Source: DASSCW01 sp036556695
GTDB lineage: Bacteria > Chloroflexota > Limnocylindria > QHBO01
NCBI GenBank assembly: GCA_036556695.1
Contig: DATBIY010000001.1
Coordinates: 1 to 45,255, forward strand
Direction of reading: 5' to 3'
DNA length: 45,255 bases
Below the pieces are notes generated by a model. The model was not told the DNA's origin. It did no database searches and worked only from the letters and a program-made list of their open reading frames with translations. How positions within the stretch are numbered: the first letter of the stretch is position 1; each line of letters opens with the position of its first letter. The translations under genes were made by a program, and so were the position numbers. Below, piece after piece: positions 38,541-45,255 of this stretch.

Positions 38541-39106
38541 CCTCGCCCGATGCCGCCCGAAGCGAGCTCGGCGACCCGACGCCCCACTGGTCCGTCGAGG
38601 AGCCGCACCTCCGGTTCAGGATCCGGCAGGTGACGGGTTGCGGAAACCACGTACCGCTCTCGCGCCTCGGCGAGCAGACGCATGGTCGCCGCGGGACCGC
38701 GCCCGACCACGCGCTCCACGTCGGCCGGCGCGAAGCGTTCGACATCGGCCGCGACGAGTGCGGCGCGCTGGTCGAGCGAAAGCGCGGCGAGGCCCCAGGT
38801 CGCCGGCCGCGTCACGCCCTGTGCCTCGAGGGAAGCGAGCCGCGCGCGGTCGATCCCTACCGGCAGGCGGCCCGCATGGAGGTCCCGCAGCACCTCGTGC
38901 CGAAGCCAGGCCGCCGCGCGCTCCGGGTGCCGCAGCTCGTCGACGCGGGTCAGGGCGCCGAGGAGGGCGTCGGCGGCCGCCCTCGCTGCCGTGCGCCGCT
39001 CGCCAAGTGCCACGATCAGCGCAAACCCGTACAGCCGGGACGCGTGAAGGTCGGTGAACGCGGACTGCATGCGCTCGGGAAGCTCGGCCGGGACCGGGGG
39101 TGCCAT
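38528..39106 (-). CDS. Divergent sigma-70-like protein (pair A)
   Basis: The 192-residue protein aligns in pattern with the pair B protein: HASRLYGFALIVALGERRTA followed by ARAAADALLGAL in the region 2 position, and AALSLDQRAALVAADVERFA then DVERVVGRGPAATMRLLAEA in the region 4 position. As in pair B, the acidic DAEDxxQE motif of ECF sigma region 2 is replaced by an Ala/Arg run. It could be a degenerate ECF sigma factor or a regulator built from one. It is transcribed divergently from dnaG across a 189-base gap and precedes its anti-sigma-like partner. Confidence 0.62.
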   Translation of the reverse strand: MAPPVPAELPERMQSAFTDLHASRLYGFALIVALGERRTAARAAADALLGALTRVDELRHPERAAAWLRHEVLRDLHAGRLPVGIDRARLASLEAQGVTRPATWGLAALSLDQRAALVAADVERFAPADVERVVGRGPAATMRLLAEARERYVVSATRHLPDPEPEVRLLDGPVGRRVAELASGGIGRGWFP

Positions 39107-39155
39107 CCGGGCGGGAATGGGCTGCTCTCCGAAGGAGTGGGGTGGTGAGACCAGG

Positions 39156-39161
39156 ATTCTA
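39156..39161 (-). promoter_or_regulatory. Candidate -10 element for the pair A sigma-like gene
   Basis: TAGAAT on the minus strand (five of six consensus matches) lies 49 bases before the ATG at 39106, in the 189-base divergent gap. A -35 is weak (TGGCGA at 17 bp). A small CTCC-GAA-GGAG inverted repeat at 39127-39137 lies in the predicted leader. Confidence 0.35.
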
Positions 39162-39210
39162 GGCAGCCAACATCATGATCGCCACGGCCGTGCTGCGTCG
39201 TGCAGCCAAG

Positions 39211-39284
39211 CCCCTTGACTTTGCGGTAAGATACGTGCCACGGCCTTGACAAACCCCTTGACAAGCGGCCTGAGCCGCTCGAAT
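39211..39284 (+). promoter_or_regulatory. dnaG upstream region with three CCTTGAC boxes
   Basis: The 189-base gap 39107-39295 contains CCTTGACT at 39213-39220, CCTTGACA at 39244-39251 and CCTTGACA at 39256-39263. The last two contain the perfect -35 hexamer TTGACA. TCGAAT at 39279-39284 could be a -10 for the last one (15-base spacer), and TAAGAT at 39227-39232, in GGTAAGAT, is another -10-like site. The repeats are either alternative promoters for dnaG-rpoD or operator copies. Confidence 0.45.
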
Positions 39285-39295
39285 CGCACACCCGC

Positions 39296-41146
39296 ATGAC
39301 GTCATCCGGCATCGCCGCCGAGATCAAATCGAAACTGCCCGTCGTGGACATCGTGGGCGAGACGGTGGCACTGAAGCGCGCCGGCTCCGCCTTCAAGGGC
39401 CTGTGCCCGTTCCACGCCGAGAAGACGCCGTCGTTCGTGGTCAGCCCGGACCGCGAGACGTGGCACTGCTTCGGCTGCGGCGAGGGCGGCGACATCTTCA
39501 CCTTCCTCATGCGGCGCGACGGCCTCGACTTCCGCGAGGCCCTGGCCCGACTGGCGGAGAAGGCGGGCGTCGAGCTCAGCGAGCGAACCGCGAAGGAGGA
39601 CCGTCGCAAGCGCCGGCTGCGCGAGGCGCTCGAGGCGGCCATCGCCTGGTACCGCGAGGTGCTGCTCCAGGCGCACCAGGCCGAGCGGGCGCGGGCCTAT
39701 CTCGAGGAGCGCGGTTTCACGGCCGAGACGCTCGAGAAGTTCACCATCGGCTATGCGCCGAATACGTGGGAGGCGCTCACGCGCCGGCTCATCGGGCGCG
39801 GCTTCGTGAACGACGAGCTCATCGGCGCCGGGCTTGCCTCTGCCTCGAACCGCGGCGGGGTGATCGACAAGTTCCGGGGCCGGATCATCATCCCCATTCG
39901 CGACGCCTCCGGCCGGGCGGTGGGCCTCGGCGGACGGATCATGCCCGGCGCGGACGGGCCGAAGTACCTGAACTCGCCGGCGGGGCCGCTGTTCGACAAG
40001 AGCCGGACCCTGTTCGGCATCGACCTCGCCAGGAACGCGATCCGCCGCGAGAAGCTGGCCGTCATCGTGGAGGGCTACACCGATGTCATGGCCGCCCACC
40101 AGGCCGGCTTCGCGAACGTCGTCGCCAGTCTGGGTACCGCGCTGACGGCGGGCCAGATCGAGCTGGCCACCCGCTATGCCGATGGCGTGGCGCTCGCGTA
40201 CGACGTCGACCTGGCGGGCGAAGCCGCCACGCAGCGCGGGCTGCTCGAGGAGCTCGGGCCGGACCAGAGCGTGTCGAAGGTGCGGGTCGTGCGCATTCCC
40301 GCCGGCAAGGATCCGGACGAGCTCATCCGGACCGATCCCGAGGCGTGGCGCCAGGCCGTGGCCGGGGCGAAGCCGGTGATCGAGTACTTCATCGACCGCA
40401 CCGCCGCCGACGTCGGCCTGGACAGCGTGGCCGGGAAGCGGGAGCTCACCGGTCGGGTGCTCGCCCTGCTGAAGCGGGTCGGCGACCCGATCGAACGCAA
40501 CCTCTACCTCCAGCGCCTGGCGCAGATCGTGGGGGTCGAGGAGCGGGTGCTCCACGAGGCGCTCCAGCGGGAGCCGGTGCGGCGCCCGGCGAGCCGGCCG
40601 TCGCGCCCGTCGGAGGCCGTCACCGGAATGCCGGAGCGGGCGCACCTGCCGCCCCTGGAGATGGAGGCGATGAGCCTCCTGCTGCGCTACCCGGGGCTCG
40701 TCGCCGACCTGCCCGAGGGGCCGCTCCCCTTGCGGGATGCCACCGCATCGGCCCTGGCGAAGGCCTGGCGGGAGCACCTTGACCGGTCGAACGGGGCGGC
40801 CCAGGCGGGCAGCGTGCTCGAGTCGTTCGTGGCGGAGCTCGATCCCGCCAGCGCGGAGCTGGCGCGCGACCTGCTGGCCCGGATCGCGGCGACCGACACC
40901 CAGGATGGGCTCGACGCGGAGACGGCACAGCGCGTCCTGCGGGTGACGCTCCTCCGGCTGCGGATCCAGCGGCTGGACGAGGACCTGCGTGACGGACGCG
41001 TCCTGCTCGAGGAGGCGCAGCGCGACGGGGACCAGGCACGCCTGGAATCGATCGAACAACAGCTGATACGGCTCGGCCGGGACAAGGCCGAGGCGACCCG
41101 GGAGATGCACGAGCCTGCCGAGGTGGCGGGCGTGAGGAGGACCTGA
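39296..41146 (+). CDS. dnaG: DNA primase
   Basis: DnaG makes RNA primers for replication. The 616-residue protein has the CHC2 zinc finger (Cys37, His40, Cys58, Cys61, in LCPFHAEKTPSF and HCFGCGEGGDIFTF), the catalytic core with GRIIIPIRDASGRAVGLGGR, and the Toprim motif VIVEGYTDVMAAHQAG (Glu259) with the metal-binding ALAYDVDLAGEAA. The C-terminal DnaB-binding part is divergent, as usual. ATG at 39296 starts the family N-terminus (IKSKLPVVDIVGETV). The gene ends two bases before rpoD, forming the classical dnaG-rpoD (macromolecular synthesis) operon, though without rpsU. Confidence 0.96.
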   Translation: MTSSGIAAEIKSKLPVVDIVGETVALKRAGSAFKGLCPFHAEKTPSFVVSPDRETWHCFGCGEGGDIFTFLMRRDGLDFREALARLAEKAGVELSERTAKEDRRKRRLREALEAAIAWYREVLLQAHQAERARAYLEERGFTAETLEKFTIGYAPNTWEALTRRLIGRGFVNDELIGAGLASASNRGGVIDKFRGRIIIPIRDASGRAVGLGGRIMPGADGPKYLNSPAGPLFDKSRTLFGIDLARNAIRREKLAVIVEGYTDVMAAHQAGFANVVASLGTALTAGQIELATRYADGVALAYDVDLAGEAATQRGLLEELGPDQSVSKVRVVRIPAGKDPDELIRTDPEAWRQAVAGAKPVIEYFIDRTAADVGLDSVAGKRELTGRVLALLKRVGDPIERNLYLQRLAQIVGVEERVLHEALQREPVRRPASRPSRPSEAVTGMPERAHLPPLEMEAMSLLLRYPGLVADLPEGPLPLRDATASALAKAWREHLDRSNGAAQAGSVLESFVAELDPASAELARDLLARIAATDTQDGLDAETAQRVLRVTLLRLRIQRLDEDLRDGRVLLEEAQRDGDQARLESIEQQLIRLGRDKAEATREMHEPAEVAGVRRT

Positions 41147-41148
41147 GC

Positions 41149-43338
<2,190 letters not shown>

Positions 43339-43342
43339 GCCG

Positions 43343-43864
43343 TCAGCCGATCACGACCTCGGTCGTGATCGGTACCGCGCGCTCGACCGCGTCGCACACC
43401 GGGCAGTGGGCCACGCCCCAGTGGGCGATCTCCTCGAGCTGCGCGGCGTCCGCGCCCGCCGACGCGATCCGCACCCGAACGCGTCCCGAAAGCGGCCCGG
43501 CCGGCACGTCGTCGGCGATGCCCAGCAGGCCGCGGTCGTCGGAGACCGAATCCACCGTCACCTCCAGGCTGTCGAGCCGCACGTCGAGCATGGCCGCGCG
43601 CATGGCGATGAGCGTGGCCACGCAGCTCGCCTCGGCAGCGCGCAGCAGCCAGCCGGGGGACGGCGCGCTGGCGGTGCCTCCCACCGACGGCACCATATCG
43701 GTGATGATTTCCGCTCCATCGGCACCGGTGACGCGGACGACAAGGCCGTCGACCACGGTCGCGGTCGCCTCGCTGTCGGTCGCCTTCGCGTCCTGCGGGT
43801 GCTCGCCCAGGTAGGCGCTGGCGTTCTCGACAGCGGTCCGGATGCGTTCCGCGCTCATGCTCAT
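43343..43864 (-). CDS. OsmC/Ohr family peroxidase-like protein
   Basis: OsmC-family proteins reduce organic hydroperoxides with two cysteines. The 173-residue product has RIRTAVENASAYLGEHPQDA at the N-terminus, the strand block SPGWLLRAAEASCVATLIAM with the first Cys, and HWGVAHCPVCDAVERAV with the second in CPV. ATG at 43864 is chosen because GGAGG lies six bases upstream on the minus strand; the frame is open ten codons further. It converges on rpoD with four bases between stops. The fold and both cysteines are clear; the exact substrate is not. Confidence 0.88.
   Translation of the reverse strand: MSMSAERIRTAVENASAYLGEHPQDAKATDSEATATVVDGLVVRVTGADGAEIITDMVPSVGGTASAPSPGWLLRAAEASCVATLIAMRAAMLDVRLDSLEVTVDSVSDDRGLLGIADDVPAGPLSGRVRVRIASAGADAAQLEEIAHWGVAHCPVCDAVERAVPITTEVVIG
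43347..43372. terminator. 12-bp inverted repeat at the rpoD-osmC convergent end
   Basis: CCGATCACGACC and GGTCGTGATCGG flank a TC centre, a perfect 12-bp inverted repeat starting nine bases after the rpoD stop. It also encodes the last residues of OsmC (ITTEVVIG). It could fold in the rpoD transcript and end it, but no T run follows; a two-fold protein binding site is another option. Confidence 0.4.
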
Positions 43865-43898
43865 ATCTGGCCTCCACCCTGTCCTGAACCTCACCCGT

Positions 43899-43904
43899 AG
43901 GGTA
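43899..43904 (-). promoter_or_regulatory. Candidate -10 element for osmC
   Basis: On the minus strand TACCCT, in GGTACCCTACGGG, lies 34 bases before the osmC ATG. It is back to back with the candidate tRNA-Asn promoter on the plus strand. The match to the -10 consensus is modest and no -35 was seen. Confidence 0.25.
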
Positions 43905-43930
43905 CCGGGTGGTCCCTGCGACGAGCGTGG

Positions 43931-43936
43931 TATCCT
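43931..43936 (+). promoter_or_regulatory. Candidate -10 element for tRNA-Asn
   Basis: TATCCT in GTGGTATCCTCG is preceded by G-rich sequence and lies 48 bases before the mature tRNA 5' end. It resembles the candidate -10 before tsaE. No -35 box is clear. Confidence 0.3.
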
Positions 43937-43984
43937 CGTCGCCGGCGCCCATGCGGCGCCGTTCGACCGCCCAGCGGTCGACGC

Positions 43985-44059
43985 TCCGGCGTAGCTCAGT
44001 GGTAGAGCGGGCGGCTGTTAACCGCTTGGTCGGAGGTTCGAATCCTCCCGCCGGAGCCA
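43985..44059 (+). tRNA. tRNA-Asn (anticodon GTT)
   Basis: The sequence folds into a cloverleaf. The acceptor stem TCCGGCG (43985-43991) pairs with CGCCGGA (44049-44055), the D stem is GCTC/GAGC, and the anticodon stem is GGCGG/CCGCT with one G-U pair. The loop CTGTTAA gives anticodon GTT at 44017-44019. The T arm has GGTTCGAATCC. The discriminator is G44056 and CCA is encoded at 44057-44059. It decodes AAC and AAT; as an ANN-type tRNA it is a target of the t6A enzymes encoded at 19358-22044. Confidence 0.97.
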
Positions 44060-44230
44060 CATTTCGCGGGTCTGCCGCTCACGCCGTCGCCAAGAGTGAG
44101 GCGGCGTTGGCACCCCCAGCCGCCTGAGGGCGGCCGATCGCGACATTTGACCTTTCCCGGATGACGACCGGCCCTTGGCGCTGGACTGGACCGAGCGGAG
44201 CATTCGCACGGATTCGCCAGGGCTCGGACG
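44060..44230. other. Intergenic region between tRNA-Asn and the HAF-repeat gene
   Basis: These 171 bases contain no ORF I can support. A small hairpin (GCCGCC, TGAG loop, GGCGGC) at 44119-44134 lacks a T run. TTGACC at 44147-44152 looks like a -35 box, but there is no -10 at the right distance. The promoter for the downstream gene is probably here but is not clear. Confidence 0.5.
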
Positions 44231-45255
44231 ATGCGTGACGGGTGGAGGGGGAAGCGTCTGGGGCGCTCGCCGCGGCTCGTCGCCGTCGTGGGACTCGTCG
44301 TCGCTGCGTCCGCATGCATGCCGGGCGGTGGTGGCGCGCCCTCGACCTCGAGTCTGATGTCCGAACCGGCCACCGTCGAGCCTTCCCAGGGCGCATCCGA
44401 GAGCCCGAGCGCGCCCGCGACGATCGACGTGGTCTATCACTTCACCGATCTCGGCGTACTCGGTGGGCTCGACAGCGCGGCCCGAGCGGTGTCCCCCAGC
44501 GGCGTGGTGGTGGGCCACGCCGATACCGAGCCGGGCAGTGCGCAGCACGGCTTCCATGCCTTCTGGTGGCCGCCGATGGCAGGCGTGATGTTCGACCTGG
44601 GCACCGTCGGGGATGACCGCAGCAGCGCCGCGAACGACATCAACGGCAAGAACCAGATCGTCGGCGCTTCGCTGGCCGCCGACGGCCAGAGCCACGCGTT
44701 CCTGTGGGACGGCGAAATGCACGACCTCGGAAACCTGGGAACCGTGGCTGCCGAGGCCAACGCCATCAACGCATCCGGCCAGGTCACCGGCACGTCGGCC
44801 TCTCGCGCATTCCTGTGGATTCCGGACGAGCCGAACGGTGCCGTCGGGGACATGTTCGAGATCGGGACCCTTCCCGGCGACGTGATGAGCATCGGCACCG
44901 ACCTCAACGACTCCGGTCAGGTGGTGGGATACTCGAACGATCCCGCCTTCATGTCACGCCCATTCATCTGGACGCCCGATACGCCGAATGGCACGACCGG
45001 GACGATGACCGAGCTGTCGTACGCGCCGGGCGCCCACGGCGGGGTCGCCGAGGCGGTCAACGCGGACGGGTGGGTGATTGGCTCGACGAGCGTTGGCGAG
45101 CCGATTGCGGACGAGCTCCCATTTCTGTGGGTGCCGGACGAGCCGAATGGTGCGGTCGGCACAGCCGTGCTGCTCCCGACGCTCGGTGGGGACCACGCCG
45201 ACGCGTTCGACATCAACGCTGCGGGCGACATCGTCGGCTACGCGCAGCTGCCCTC
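44231..45255 (+). CDS. HAF-repeat secreted protein, likely lipoprotein (3' partial)
   Basis: The frame is open from ATG 44231 to the window end (341 codons), so the gene is cut off. The N-terminus is basic (RDGWRGKRLGRSPR), then hydrophobic (LVAVVGLVVAASAC), with Cys29 in a lipobox-like AxAC site, followed by a Ser/Pro/Gly-rich stretch to about residue 75. Then come at least six repeats of the HAF type, with units such as FTDLGVLGGLDSAARAVSPS, INGKNQIVGASLAADGQSHA and FLWIPDEPNGAVG. HAF repeats form beta-propeller-like extracellular domains of unknown role. The phrase PDEPNGAVG or a variant recurs three times. Confidence 0.82.
   Translation, partial: MRDGWRGKRLGRSPRLVAVVGLVVAASACMPGGGGAPSTSSLMSEPATVEPSQGASESPSAPATIDVVYHFTDLGVLGGLDSAARAVSPSGVVVGHADTEPGSAQHGFHAFWWPPMAGVMFDLGTVGDDRSSAANDINGKNQIVGASLAADGQSHAFLWDGEMHDLGNLGTVAAEANAINASGQVTGTSASRAFLWIPDEPNGAVGDMFEIGTLPGDVMSIGTDLNDSGQVVGYSNDPAFMSRPFIWTPDTPNGTTGTMTELSYAPGAHGGVAEAVNADGWVIGSTSVGEPIADELPFLWVPDEPNGAVGTAVLLPTLGGDHADAFDINAAGDIVGYAQLP

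Noticed and set aside
44119..44134. Hairpin after tRNA-Asn as a terminator
   Set aside because: The stem is 6 bp with no T run. It is reported only as content of the intergenic region.

Overview
The window is a very GC-rich, gene-dense bacterial chromosome segment with almost no intergenic space: 51 protein genes, one tRNA gene, and no stretch over 300 bases without a gene (the largest gaps are 39107-39295 and 44060-44230). Gene order, many GTG/TTG starts, a zinc-type S4, an NnrD without an epimerase domain, a membrane gene train of the type I associate with DUF6754/MutL proteins, and a primary sigma factor with a Lys/Ala/Pro-rich N-terminus suggest the phylum Chloroflexota, perhaps an uncultured soil or freshwater lineage such as Limnocylindria/Ellin6529. 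This assignment is inference from content, not a computed placement. I saw no insertion sequence, prophage, CRISPR array or origin.

Layout. 1-4905: the end of the ribosomal superoperon (infA, rpmJ, rpsM, rpsK, rpsD, rpoA, rplQ, truA, rplM, rpsI), closed by a GC hairpin. 4985-12797: a cyclic-di-AMP and cell-wall precursor cluster (cdaA, ybbR/cdaR, glmM, glmS, acpS, nnrD, alr). 12828-19338: eight poorly characterised genes in one tight, mostly overlapping run: a macro-domain protein, a small protein, four membrane proteins, a MutL/GlmL-type ASKHA protein and a barrel-sandwich-like protein. 19358-22919: tsaE, tsaB, rimI, tsaD, rsmA (t6A tRNA modification and 16S rRNA dimethylation), then ispE, ridA, glmU and a CNNM/CBS membrane protein up to 27016. 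27039-28564 on the minus strand: TspO and a polyprenyl diphosphate synthase. 28595-32778: recO, a membrane protein, glycyl-tRNA synthetase, a TPR protein and a small helix-turn-helix protein. 32775-36241: a small zinc-ribbon membrane protein (minus) and pyruvate phosphate dikinase (plus).

36251-39106 on the minus strand holds two tandem, paralogous pairs, each a highly divergent sigma-70-like protein followed by a membrane zinc-finger anti-sigma-like protein with a long low-complexity outer tail. Divergent from them is the dnaG-rpoD operon (39296-43338), then osmC (minus), tRNA-Asn(GTT), and the start of a HAF-repeat lipoprotein that runs off the window end.

Most of the window is core information processing and envelope building. 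CdaA-YbbR-GlmM, GlmS and GlmU together supply UDP-GlcNAc, Alr supplies D-Ala, IspE and the polyprenyl synthase feed isoprenoid carriers, and TsaB/D/E with RimI and RsmA serve translation. The two parts most likely to hold undescribed biology are the 12.8-19.3 kb membrane/ASKHA gene train and the twin degenerate sigma/anti-sigma modules at 36.3-39.1 kb.
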